Part shown: piece by piece, positions 34,691 through 44,316 of the stretch
Layout of the letters: each line of letters opens with the position of its first letter
How positions within the stretch are numbered: the first letter of the stretch is position 1
Assembly: GCA_037013495.1 (NCBI GenBank)
Contig: CM072812.1
Location: forward strand, 79,095,840 to 79,159,839
Direction: 5' to 3'
Origin: Hippophae tibetana
Lineage: Eukaryota; Streptophyta; Magnoliopsida; Rosales; Elaeagnaceae
DNA length: 64,000 nt
The notes under the pieces: generated by a model
Database searches by the model: none
Told to the model about the DNA's origin: nothing
Seen by the model: the letters and a program-made list of their open reading frames with translations, nothing else
Program-made: the position numbers and the translations under genes

Positions 34691-35531
34691 AGGAATAGCG
34701 TTTTTAAATTATTTATCAAAATTTTAAAAACATTTTTGTGCTGTAAATAATTGTGATATTTTAATAATAATCAAATTTCAAAATTCATAATAAATAAAAA
34801 TAAAAAATAAAAAAAAATAAAAAAATAAAAAATAAAAAATAAAAAATAAAAAAATAATAATTTTTTTTGTAAAATAATTTAGAAATTTGAAATTTGAAGT
34901 AAAAAAATTTACCGTTCATAAATAGTAAAAAAAAAAAAAAAAAAACAAAACAAAGAAAAAAAAAATTCAAAATTCAAAATATAAAAAATTTTAAGTTAAT
35001 AAGAAATAATATAGCGTGAATAGTAAAATAAAATTACCGTTCATAAAAAAAAAGAAAAAAAATTTCAAAAACTTAAATTTCAAAAAAAAAGTTTTAAGTT
35101 AATAAGACATTATATAGCGTGAATAGTAAAATAAAATTACCGTTCATAAAAAAAAAAAAAAAAAACATTACTTGAATTTATACCTAATTAACTAAATAAC
35201 ATAAAAAGTAAAAATCTAAGGGAGTTCTGTCTAGGAGACTAGTTCTTGGAAGCCTTTGTGCCACTAGTCTTTCCTGGGAACGTTGCTCTGGCTAGGAGAA
35301 TGGTATTTAAGGTGCCGTTTGCACCACCATTCTTTCCTGGGAGCACTCTTGGTTAATACTAATTATGTTTCAAAAAAAATAAAAAAATAAAAAAAAAATA
35401 AAAAAAAAATTTTCTTTTTTTTAGGGTTTAACTAGTTTTGTTTAGTGTTTTGTATAAAATAACATGTAAATTTTATCTAAATTTTTTTTATTTTGTTGAC
35501 AGGAGTTTTAAATTTACGTTTACAATAGTCT
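34691..35531 (+). other. E1 leader (5' UTR)
   Basis: A-rich untranslated region with poly(A)-like runs. Two copies of a unit contain GTGAATAGTAA and TTACCGTTCAT, which can pair (35016-35044 and 35119-35147). The twin stem-loop block is at 35221-35350. No coding sequence. Confidence 0.7.
35221..35350 (+). promoter_or_regulatory. Twin stem-loops in the E1 leader, candidate packaging signal
   Basis: Two 61-bp units sharing CTAGGAG on the left and TCTTTCCTGGGA on the right. Stem 1 is GACTAGT (35237-35243) with ACTAGTC (35263-35269). Stem 2 is GAATGGT (35298-35304) with ACCATTC (35326-35332), with an inner GGTGC/GCACC pair. The stem bases differ between units yet stay complementary. The block is kept in E2 at 50890-51010. 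Confidence 0.65.
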
Positions 35532-36869
35532 ATGCGTGATAGGAGATCCTTAGGAAACCCCCTTACACCATATGTAAATAAATTTCATAAATTTAAACAA
35601 GTGTCAACAAAACTGGATTCTACCCATCAACCTGTTTTTGAGCCAAACATAGAACCAAGTCTTAATCCTTTACTAGAACCAAAAGAAATGGAGGAAAACC
35701 AACATATTAGGGAAACCACAATGAAAGAGTTTGCAAGACCGGTAATAGGCACGGCAACTGCCGCTATCCAGTTGGGGGAGGCTGCTCGGAATTACGACCT
35801 TAAAAATATTCATTTTTCTATGCTTCCTTCCTTTTATGGGTTACCTAATGAAGATTCTCTTTCCTTTATGAGAGATTTCTATGCTACGGTCCAAACATTC
35901 CCCCTCGGTATTCTAAACGAGGATCAACTTAGGATGAGATGTTTTCCCTACACTCTAAAGGATAAGGCCAAAGCTTGGTTGATGTCACTTCCCCCAGGTT
36001 CTCTGATGACATGGGGTAACATTTACAACAAATTCATGGGAAAATTCTATTCCCATCAAAAAACATCAGAGTTGAGAGGAAAGATTGCTACTTTCTCTCA
36101 GATGGATGGAGAGCCATTCCATGAAGCTTGGGATAGGTTCAAAATGTTTCTCACTCAGTGTCCCCATCATAGCTTTCCCCTGCAGTTGCAGAACCAATTC
36201 TTTTACGATGGACTTACACAACAATGTCAGTTCATTGTCGACAACGCTGCAGGAGGAGCAATAGGAGAAAAAACTGCCTCAGAGACGTATAACCTTTTTG
36301 AGATGTTGGGTGCTAATTCCCAACAGAAAAGCTCCCGAGTGAGAAAAGCTGGAGTTCATGAAATCGACTCCAGTAATGAAGTTCAACAACAACTTGTTCA
36401 ACTGACTAAGCAAGTTGCCCTTCTCGCTACACAAACCAACACCAATAATGAACAATATGGTTTGTACAGCAACATGGGACATGGTACTGAAGCCTGTCCA
36501 TATCAAGGAGAAACAACTGGACCTGAACAGGTCAATGTGTTGGGAGCATATCAACAAAGACCAAGGTTTGATCCCAACTCAAATACCTATAATCCTGGGT
36601 GGAGAAGTCATCCAAATTTCTCCTGGAGGCAAAACAACCCTCCTTTCACTCAAAGCTCAAACCAGGCAGGCCAGCAATTCCACCCACCTATTCCAAGAAG
36701 CATTCCCAATAAACCAACGCTGGAGGACAACTTGAATTCTTTTATTCAAGTCTGTAGGGATAATCAATCTAAAACCAATCAACGATTGGACTCTGTGGAA
36801 GCTTCTATCAAAAAGGTGGAAGTTCAAGTTGAACAGTTAGTTGAACATTTGCAAAAAGGCAAAGACTAA
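35532..36869 (+). CDS. gag: gag1: free-standing Gag protein of E1
   Basis: A 445-residue Gag without pol. Capsid-like retrotransposon gag domain at about 95-250 ([34 protein letters not shown]). A knuckle-like site at 309-322 keeps H317 and C322 but has Tyr at 309 and 312 where C is expected. The C-terminus (about 405-445) is coiled-coil-like. It is colinear with the Gag part of gag2-pol, roughly two-thirds identical by eye, and has about 50 extra N-terminal residues. The ORF is fully open, so it has been under constraint or is recent. The stop is followed by two hairpins, AATAAA and poly(A). It could supply extra structural Gag relative to Gag-Pol. Confidence 0.88.
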   Translation: MRDRRSLGNPLTPYVNKFHKFKQVSTKLDSTHQPVFEPNIEPSLNPLLEPKEMEENQHIRETTMKEFARPVIGTATAAIQLGEAARNYDLKNIHFSMLPSFYGLPNEDSLSFMRDFYATVQTFPLGILNEDQLRMRCFPYTLKDKAKAWLMSLPPGSLMTWGNIYNKFMGKFYSHQKTSELRGKIATFSQMDGEPFHEAWDRFKMFLTQCPHHSFPLQLQNQFFYDGLTQQCQFIVDNAAGGAIGEKTASETYNLFEMLGANSQQKSSRVRKAGVHEIDSSNEVQQQLVQLTKQVALLATQTNTNNEQYGLYSNMGHGTEACPYQGETTGPEQVNVLGAYQQRPRFDPNSNTYNPGWRSHPNFSWRQNNPPFTQSSNQAGQQFHPPIPRSIPNKPTLEDNLNSFIQVCRDNQSKTNQRLDSVEASIKKVEVQVEQLVEHLQKGKD

Positions 36870-37224
36870 TTTGAAACTTAAATGAATTCAATGAAGAGGA
36901 GACATTGAGTTTTTCATTCTGCAATCTCCAAGCAACGTCTTACTAGAAGACGATAAATTTTAGTCCTGTATGGGAGGTCACCCATTATTGTATTTTCCTT
37001 TGTTTTAGTTTGCGTGTAATAAAAATTCAGATGAAATAAAATTCGTTTGTTTCAAAAATTCTGTCCATTCGCTTAAATTTAAAAAAAAAAAAAAAAAAAT
37101 ATTAGGTTCCTTGCACTTTTTGCTTTTACGTTTTATCAAGTTATAAATATTTCTTAGAGATAGCTACTAAAAGCAAAATGTTGATACACAATAGGAGGAG
37201 GATCATTTTCAACTACAAACAACC
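36870..37224 (+). other. Spacer between gag1 and gag2-pol: hairpins, AATAAA, poly(A)
   Basis: Holds hairpin CGTCTT/AAGACG (36936-36952), hairpin ATGGG/CCCAT (36970-36985), AATAAA at 37018 and 37035, and 19 A's at 37081-37099. Then comes a purine-rich ATAGGAGGAGGATC before the gag2 start. The hairpin pair and the TTTTAGTTT stretch repeat the module after pol (42409-42530). Confidence 0.7.
37081..37099 (+). repeat. Internal 19-nt poly(A) tract
   Basis: Uninterrupted A19, 41 nt downstream of an AATAAA. It could mark a former polyadenylated RNA end copied into the element, or be simple slippage in A-rich DNA. Confidence 0.6.
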
Positions 37225-40200
37225 ATGGGAGATGCTGAAGATAGGCGGAAAAAGATGAAAGAATATACAATGCCAATCATTGGCAATGTACCTTCCGGTA
37301 TCCAATTACAAGAGGCTGCAAGGAATTATGAATTGAAAAAGATTCATTATTCTTTGTTGCCTTCCTTTTACGGTATCCCTAATGAAGACCCTTTGCATTT
37401 CATTCGAGAATTCTATGCTATTGTCCAAACCTTTCCACTACATGCAATTAATGAAGATCAACTTAGGATGAGGTGTTTTCCTTACACTCTCAAAGATAAA
37501 GCTTGGTCATGGTTCATTACTCTACAGTCAGGTTCTCTTAAAACTTGGGAGGCAGTCTATGAAATTTTTATGGGTAGGTTCTATTCCCATCAAAAGACTG
37601 TTGATCTAAGAACAAAGATAGCAACATTTTCTCAAATGTATGAAGAGCCCTTTCATGAAGCTTGGGAACGATTCAAACTCCTTTTCATTCAATGTCAAAA
37701 TCATAGCTTTCCATTACAGCTACAAAACCAATTCTTTTATGATGGATTGACACTACAGAGTCAATACATGGTTGATAATGCTGCTGGAGGTGCTGTAGGA
37801 GAAAAGACCGCAGAGGAAACCTATAATCTTTATGAGCTGTTGGGTTCTAATTCCCAACAAAGAGGTGGTAGAAGGAAAGCAAAGGTCAATGAAGTCGGCT
37901 CTGATAATGAGATAACCTTGCAACTTGCTGAATTGACTAAACAAGTGAAATTCCTCACTTCCCACCAAATTTCAAATCAAGAGGTATGTGAAGTGTGTTG
38001 TTCAATTGGGCATGGTACTCATAATTGTTCAAATACTTGTGATTCTAGTGTCGATGCCATAGAGGAAGTCCAATCTTTTCAAAGGTATCATCCAAACACC
38101 TATAATCACCCAGCCTACACCCAATATCCAACACTAAGGCTGGATAACAACCACCCTTACCCACCAAGCCAATCTTTTAAGCCAACCTTAGAAGATAGCT
38201 TGAATGCTTTTATTCAAGTTAGTCGTGACAACCAATTGATGACAAATCAAAGGTTGAACACCATGGAGGCTTCGGTTAAAAGGATTGAATCTAAAGTTGG
38301 GAAACTGGCTGAACAAATGCAAAAGAAAGAACCAGGAAAGTTGCCCAGTCAACCAGAACAAGCAAAGGATGTTAGAACCCTTCGAAGTGGTAAGGTAGTC
38401 AATACCAGTTTACCTGAAATCTCTAACAATCTACCTTGTAGTTCAGGTAACAGAGAAGGCGATACTCAAATCTCGCAAAAAGGAGAAACAGGTGTTAAAC
38501 TTAACAAGCCTTCTGAAAAACTCATTGGGGGGTCATCTGACACCCCCAAAATTCAAAAGACAACAGAACCACACCAGATACAAGTACCTTTTCCCCACCG
38601 GTTGAAAGAATCCAAACAAGATAAGCAATTCAATGATCTTTTTAATATGCTCTCTAAAGTAAATATTAATTTACCATTATTAGAAGTGATCATGAATGTG
38701 CCTTCATATGCCAAGTTTTTCAAAGAGTTGAACACTAAGAAAAGGAGGTATGAACTGAATGAACGAGTAGTAGTATCAGAAATTTCTAGCGCTGTACTTC
38801 AGCACAAACTACCCCCTAAGTTGAAAGACCCTGGAAGTTTTATTATAAACATAACTATGGGGGATAGGAAGGTTGCTAAAGCAATGCTTGATTTAGGTGC
38901 TAGTATAAATTTGATGCCCTACTCTATATTCTTACAACTCAATCTAGGGGATTTAAAACCCACAACTATGTCCCTTCAACTTGCAGATAGATCTCTTAAA
39001 TATCCAGAGGGAATAGTTGAGGATGTTTTGGTACAGGTAGACAAACTGATAATACCTGTTGACTTTGTGGTTCTGGATATGCAAGAAAATCCAGCATTGG
39101 ACAGAGAGCACACAATATTGCTTGGTAGACCATTTATGGCAACTACTAAAACTATTATTGATGTCCAAGATGGAAATTTGACAATGACAGTCTTAGGAGA
39201 GACTGTTCATTTTAAAGTTTTTGATTCTTCACCTTTCCCTTCTATTTCTGCCATCGATGAAATATTCGATGTTGATCCTTTGGATAATCTTGTCCAAAAC
39301 ACCTTTTTCCGAACCAGAATAGAAGACAAGCTTGAAACCGTTCTTACACTTGAAAAGGTTGAAGAAGATTTAGATGAAGAAATTAAGGGGTACCTTGAAC
39401 AACTAGACAATAATGAAGTGATGACAAAATCTAGTTCACTTTTAAATCTACCCAGTTCTTCATCTATTAAAGAGGCCAATCCACCTGAACTTGAACTCAA
39501 AGACTTACCTGAGCACTTAAAATATGTGTTTTTGGGAGAGGGAGAAACTTATCCAGTGATAATTTCTTCAACCTTGACCAAACCACAAGAAAAGGAACTC
39601 ATCAAAGTGCTTAAACAGTTTAAGAAATCTATAGGTTGGAGTATAGGTGATATAAGAGGCATTAGTCCAACAATGTGTATGCACAAGATCAACTTGGAGG
39701 ATGGTGCTAAACCTGTACGAGAGGCCCAAAGAAGACTAAACCCAAACATGCAAGAGGTAGTTAAAAAGGAAATTCTTAAATTATTAGAAGAAGGGATTAT
39801 CTATCCTATTGCAGATAGTAAGTGGGTTAGTCCAGTGCATGTGGTACCAAAGAAATCTGGGATAACAGTTGTTAAGAATGACAAAAGTGAATTAGTGCCC
39901 ACTAGAATAATCACTGGATGGAGAATGTGTATAGATTTTAGGAAACTAAATTTATATACGAAAAAGGATCACTTTCCTCTTCCATTCATTGATCAAATGT
40001 TGGAAAGATTAGCTGGGCACGAATTTTACTGTTTTTTGGATGGACTGTCTGGATATTATCAAGTACCCATAGCACCAGAAGATCAGGAAAAGACCACATT
40101 TACATGTCCTTTTGGGACATTTGCTTTTCGCAGAATGCCATTTGGGTTATGCAATGCCCCTGCCACGTTCCAGAGATGCATGATATCCATTTTCTCGGAC

Positions 40201-41892
40201 ATGGTGGAGAAATTCATTGAGATTTTCATGGACGATTTCTCTGTCTTTGGAAACTCATTTGATGATTGCTTACATAAATTGACTTTGGTTTTAGAAAGAT
40301 GCATTGAATGCAATCTAACCCTTAGTTGGGAGAAAAGTCATTTTATGGTTCAACAAGGGATAGTTTTAGGACATATAATTTCAAACAAGGGTATTGAAGT
40401 TGATAAGGCAAAAGTTGAATTGATATCCAAACTACCTCCCCCTACATCTGTGAAGGGGATAAGAAGCTTCTTGGGACATGCAGGATTCTACAGACGATTT
40501 ATTAAAGATTTCTCTAAAATAAGTCGTCCATTATGTAACTTGCTATCCAAAGATGCTGATTTTGATTTCAACAATGACTGCCTTACCTCCTTTAATACCT
40601 TGAAAGATAAACTCACATCTACCCCTGTTATAATGGCACCAAACTGGTCTTTACCCTTTGAAATAATGTGTGACGCTTCTGATTATGCAATAGGAGCAGT
40701 CCTGGGACAAAGAGTGGAAAAGCGTTTACATGTCATCTACTATGCTAGCAAAACACTCAATGATGCCCAGATGAATTACACCACCACTGAAAAGGAATTC
40801 TTGGCTATAGTATTCTCTTTAGACAAATTTCGGTCTTATTTAGTAGGATCTAAAGTGATTGTGCATTCTGATCATGCTGCTTTAAGATACCTATTAAGTA
40901 AACCAAATGCCAAGCCAAGGTTAATCAGGTGGGTCCTACTCTTACAAGAATTTGACCTAGAAATCAAGGATAAGAAAGGCAGTGAAAACTTAGTAGCTGA
41001 CCATTTGTCTAGGTTGATTTCTGACTTTAATTCTCTTAAAGATGAGAGTAATGACGATATAGTTGAAACCTTTCCTGATGAACAGTTATTTTTCATAGGT
41101 CCGAACCCATGGTACGCTGATATTGTAAACTATCTTGCCACTGGTGTTTTGCGACCTAACACTTCATATCAGGAAAAGAAAAGGTTTTTCAAAACTATTA
41201 AGGACTATTTCTGGGATGACCCTTATTTATACAAGATTGGTCAAGATCAAGTCATCCGGAGATGTGTACCTGAAGAAGAACATAAGAGCATTCTGACTTT
41301 TTGTCATGAACTTCATTGTGGGGGTCATTTTGGAGGAGAAAAGACAGCCCGTAAGATATTACAGTCTGGATTCTTTTGGCCCACTCTTTTTAAAGATGCT
41401 CATATTTTTTGTGCACAATGTGATAGATGTCAAAGAACAGGAAACATAAGCAAAAGAGATGAAATGCCTTTGACATCTAATTTAGTTGTTGAACTCTTTG
41501 ACGTATGGGGGATTGACTTTATGGGTCCTTTTCCCCCATCTAATGGTTTTCAATACATTTTGGTTGCTGTGGATTATGTGTCCAAGTGGGTAGAAGCTAT
41601 CCCCACCAAAACCAATGATGCTAATGTTGTTGTGAAATTCTTGAAAGATTTCATATTCAGTAGGTTCGGAACGCCTAGAGCTATAATAAGTGATGGAGGT
41701 AGCCATTTTTGTAACAAACTCTTTGATGGAGTACTAAACAAGTACAACATCACACATAAGGTAGCTACTCCATATCATCCTCAAACTTCCGGATTAGTGG
41801 AAGTAAGTAATAGGCAAATCAAGGGAATACTGGAACGCACTGTGCGTCCTTCAAGGAAGGATTGGGCATTTAAGTTAAATGATGCCTTATGA
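37225..41892 (+). CDS. gag-pol: gag2-pol polyprotein of E1, cut by one stop in integrase
   Basis: 1555 codons from an ATG in ACCATGG context. Second Gag at about 1-230, intact zinc knuckle C-x2-C-x4-H-x4-C at 255-268, coiled coil at about 325-370. Protease active site D556-L-G-A (Athila type). RT with F-M-D-D box, D1003 and D1004. RNase H with C-D-A-S-D at about 1150 and T-E-K-E-F. Integrase with its HHCC finger near 1355-1395 and the triad D1431, D1490, E1526 (35 residues between the last two). All catalytic residues seen are intact. TGA at 41890 replaces a conserved Trp codon directly after the catalytic core. The same frame is open for 168 more codons to 42396. No frameshift separates gag and pol. 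Confidence 0.93.
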   Translation: MGDAEDRRKKMKEYTMPIIGNVPSGIQLQEAARNYELKKIHYSLLPSFYGIPNEDPLHFIREFYAIVQTFPLHAINEDQLRMRCFPYTLKDKAWSWFITLQSGSLKTWEAVYEIFMGRFYSHQKTVDLRTKIATFSQMYEEPFHEAWERFKLLFIQCQNHSFPLQLQNQFFYDGLTLQSQYMVDNAAGGAVGEKTAEETYNLYELLGSNSQQRGGRRKAKVNEVGSDNEITLQLAELTKQVKFLTSHQISNQEVCEVCCSIGHGTHNCSNTCDSSVDAIEEVQSFQRYHPNTYNHPAYTQYPTLRLDNNHPYPPSQSFKPTLEDSLNAFIQVSRDNQLMTNQRLNTMEASVKRIESKVGKLAEQMQKKEPGKLPSQPEQAKDVRTLRSGKVVNTSLPEISNNLPCSSGNREGDTQISQKGETGVKLNKPSEKLIGGSSDTPKIQKTTEPHQIQVPFPHRLKESKQDKQFNDLFNMLSKVNINLPLLEVIMNVPSYAKFFKELNTKKRRYELNERVVVSEISSAVLQHKLPPKLKDPGSFIINITMGDRKVAKAMLDLGASINLMPYSIFLQLNLGDLKPTTMSLQLADRSLKYPEGIVEDVLVQVDKLIIPVDFVVLDMQENPALDREHTILLGRPFMATTKTIIDVQDGNLTMTVLGETVHFKVFDSSPFPSISAIDEIFDVDPLDNLVQNTFFRTRIEDKLETVLTLEKVEEDLDEEIKGYLEQLDNNEVMTKSSSLLNLPSSSSIKEANPPELELKDLPEHLKYVFLGEGETYPVIISSTLTKPQEKELIKVLKQFKKSIGWSIGDIRGISPTMCMHKINLEDGAKPVREAQRRLNPNMQEVVKKEILKLLEEGIIYPIADSKWVSPVHVVPKKSGITVVKNDKSELVPTRIITGWRMCIDFRKLNLYTKKDHFPLPFIDQMLERLAGHEFYCFLDGLSGYYQVPIAPEDQEKTTFTCPFGTFAFRRMPFGLCNAPATFQRCMISIFSDMVEKFIEIFMDDFSVFGNSFDDCLHKLTLVLERCIECNLTLSWEKSHFMVQQGIVLGHIISNKGIEVDKAKVELISKLPPPTSVKGIRSFLGHAGFYRRFIKDFSKISRPLCNLLSKDADFDFNNDCLTSFNTLKDKLTSTPVIMAPNWSLPFEIMCDASDYAIGAVLGQRVEKRLHVIYYASKTLNDAQMNYTTTEKEFLAIVFSLDKFRSYLVGSKVIVHSDHAALRYLLSKPNAKPRLIRWVLLLQEFDLEIKDKKGSENLVADHLSRLISDFNSLKDESNDDIVETFPDEQLFFIGPNPWYADIVNYLATGVLRPNTSYQEKKRFFKTIKDYFWDDPYLYKIGQDQVIRRCVPEEEHKSILTFCHELHCGGHFGGEKTARKILQSGFFWPTLFKDAHIFCAQCDRCQRTGNISKRDEMPLTSNLVVELFDVWGIDFMGPFPPSNGFQYILVAVDYVSKWVEAIPTKTNDANVVVKFLKDFIFSRFGTPRAIISDGGSHFCNKLFDGVLNKYNITHKVATPYHPQTSGLVEVSNRQIKGILERTVRPSRKDWAFKLNDAL

Positions 41893-42396
41893 GCATACCG
41901 CACCGCTTACAAAACACCTATTGGGATGAGCCCTTACCGGTTAATCTTTGGGAAAGCGTGCCACCTTCCAGTTGAACTTGAACACAAGGCTTATTGGGCA
42001 ATTAAAGAACTAAACATGGATTTAGATAAAGCAGGTGAAAAACGAGTACTCCAGCTTCATGAGTTGGAAGAAATTAGGAATGAAGCCTATGAGAATGCCA
42101 AATTATACAAGGAGCGTACTAAGCGCTATCATGACAAGAGGCTAGTTCCTAAGACTCTTCACCCTGGAATAAAAGTTCTTTTATTTAACTCTCGTTTGAG
42201 ATTGTTTCCAGGAAAGCTAAGATCAAGATGGGATGGACCATTCAAAATAGTTCAGGTATCTGAACATGGAGTAGTAGAACTATTGGACTCCAAGACACAA
42301 AAAACGTTCAAAGTTAATGGCCATCGTGTCAAGCCTTATGTGGAAGAACCAAACAACATTGCTGAAATGGATTGCATTTGGCTGAGTAACCCTTAG
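41893..42396 (+). pseudogene. Integrase C-terminal part after the in-frame stop
   Basis: In-frame continuation of gag2-pol: [30 protein letters not shown], and the C-terminal barrel with W-D-G-P-F. It ends with V-N-G-H-R-V-K-P-Y and a 19-residue tail, TAG at 42394. It would be made only by readthrough of the TGA at 41890. The ATG at 41926 is the first internal Met but no evidence supports its use. Confidence 0.85.
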
Positions 42397-42408
42397 CACC
42401 AAAAAGAT

Positions 42409-42457
42409 ACGTCTTGCTAAGACGTTAAACTAAGCGCTGGATGGGAGGCAACCCATC
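42409..42457 (+). promoter_or_regulatory. Post-pol double hairpin module
   Basis: Two hairpins 13 nt after the integrase stop (7-bp stem with GCT loop; 6-bp stem GATGGG/CCCATC with AGGCAA loop). The same pair lies after gag1 (36936-36985) and in E2 (51357-51405), and a decayed second hairpin lies in the Tat relic at 59906-59920. Confidence 0.65.
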
Positions 42458-42717
42458 ATGTTAGGTAATTTTTTTATTGTTATTTGTTTTATTTACTTAA
42501 TTTTATTGCTTATTTTAGTTTACTTGTATGTGAATAATTTTTAAATTTGTTAAAACTAAAATATTTGTTGAGATGTTAGAAGTTCACAGCGATCTGTCTG
42601 TATACACTTTAATGATGAATATGATGGATGCACCTGCATTTCTTCATTACTACTTACACATTCTCAAGAAATAGGTAATCTTTCTCCTCTTTTCTCTTTA
42701 TCTTTAATTTGCAGTTG

Positions 42718-42751
42718 TTACATTGAGGACAATGTAAGTTCTAGGTTGGGG
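42718..42751 (+). promoter_or_regulatory. AGGA-loop hairpin with internal polypurine-like tract
   Basis: Perfect 8-bp stem TTACATTG / CAATGTAA around AGGA, then AGTTCTAGGTTGGGGGTGGTG. The E2 copy is at 51652-51685. In the older relic at 61284-61319 a related CTTG-AGGA-CAAG hairpin stands directly before the 3' LTR. Confidence 0.6.
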
Positions 42752-44304
42752 GTGGTGAAAAGTTACCATGCTATATATATAAAAATCAAAAAAAATAAAA
42801 AAAATTCTCACAAAAATTTATCATTTCTTTAAATCAAATTTAAGTAAATAGTTAAGTCTTTGGTACTGTTAGATTAATTTTTGAAAACATATCATGAAAT
42901 ATTGTGTAATTATTTTTGATAATTAGTTAGTTTTTGTCATAACTAGTATTTCTTGATAAAATGTGGAAATTAGATTAAACCCAAAATCGGTATTTATGAA
43001 TTTTGTTTTAGTGGAGACTACCCTTGTGAGATATAATTTGAGCCTAATTTCTTTTATTCAGAGTGAAATATATATTTTTTCTACTCCAAACACATTTCTT
43101 ATTTATTCAAAAAGTTTAGATGATCTCTATAGGTATTAGCATTGAATGTATGAATTTTTTTTTTCATCTTAATAGAGTATCATATATTTTTTTATTATTA
43201 TTTTTTGTTTAGATTAAACGATTTGAGTAGAAATTGATAGTATATGCTTATATCTCATTCATGCATGACTGCTACAAAAACAAAAAGACATATCTGGGGT
43301 TACCTAAACCGAGATCAAACAGAAAAGACACAAAATTAACCACTCACCAAAATCCAAAAAAATGTACAATCTGTACATGGGTTGACTCTCTAAAAAAATA
43401 CATATATTGAAAAATATCTACAAAAAAAAAAATAAAAAAAATAGAGAGATAAAAAATAGTATCATCTACATACTATGACCCACATTGCCTACAAAGTTGT
43501 GAGTAAAGGCTAATTACAAAAGAAAGATATAGGAAGTAATTCCCTAAAAAGTCATTGCAATTTCTTCATTTGTAAAAGCATATATCTTGAAATTCTTTCT
43601 TAATGAGTTTGATTTATGCATGAAAATAATTTTTGTATATGATATCTTTATAATTTATACATTCGATTCCTTTCATGAGATCAATGTTAAAATAACACTT
43701 TGAGCCTTTATTCTTTATACATATGCGAACATATTAGTTCATTTCTATACATCAACTCTTTCGCATATAAATTAGTATGAGTGTTTGAACCCATAGGATT
43801 CAGTGCTTTGAGAGTATTGACTTGTGAGGAATAGAGTCGAAGCGAATTCTGATTCATGACACTGAAATTGGGTAAAATTAAATTGATACATTTTTGAAAT
43901 GAAATATGAAAATGATTTTCGACTAATTATTGTAATAAAATCATGATTGTTTAAAGAGATTAAAATAACTTATGCTTGAGATTTTAATTATGATCTTAAA
44001 GGAGATTAAAAAGTATGAGATATTTTTGTGATATGTTGTGTTCTTTTATTCTTAAATTAATTTTTGATTGTGTTGTAATTTTAATTTTTGATTTGATTGT
44101 TTTTATCTTTACATTTAGTTCAATGTTTGTGGGTATCATTACTGAAAACCCTCACGAGACTCAAACTCGTCCACTAGGGCAACCTAGGGGTTTAACGGCT
44201 TGTTGCATAGGCTAAATGCAACCGTTTCAATCCACGAAAGTGATTTAGGATAGTTTAAATTTTAGCTTTTATCGCTTCTCTTGCTAAGAGACTAGCAAGA
44301 AGCT

Positions 44305-44316
44305 GGTTGGGGGTTG
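44305..44316 (+). promoter_or_regulatory. Polypurine tract of E1
   Basis: GGTTGGGGGTTG directly before the 3' LTR. E2 has the same at 53229-53240. Confidence 0.7.

Larger units (their letters stand above)
42397..44316 (+). other. E1 3' internal non-coding region
   Basis: 1.9 kb with no substantial ORF, so no env-like gene. Visible structures: hairpin ACGTCTT-GCT-AAGACGT (42409-42425), hairpin GATGGG/CCCATC (42440-42457), hairpin TTACATTG-AGGA-CAATGTAA (42718-42737) followed by GGTTGGGGGTGGTG, and hairpin GTTGCAT/ATGCAAC (44202-44222). The whole region is repeated in E2 at 51357-53240. Confidence 0.75.

Noticed and set aside
34469..34750. Open frame repeated in E1 and E2 LTR/PBS regions (also at 46226, 49480 and 54883)
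   Set aside because: It lies over U5, the LTR end and the PBS, recurs only because LTRs recur, and matches no protein family. The longer E2 version is extended by the PBS array.
42397..44316. Possible env-like gene between pol and the 3' LTR of E1
   Set aside because: No ORF above about 66 codons, no transmembrane segment in any plausible joined frame, and the same region in E2 is equally non-coding.
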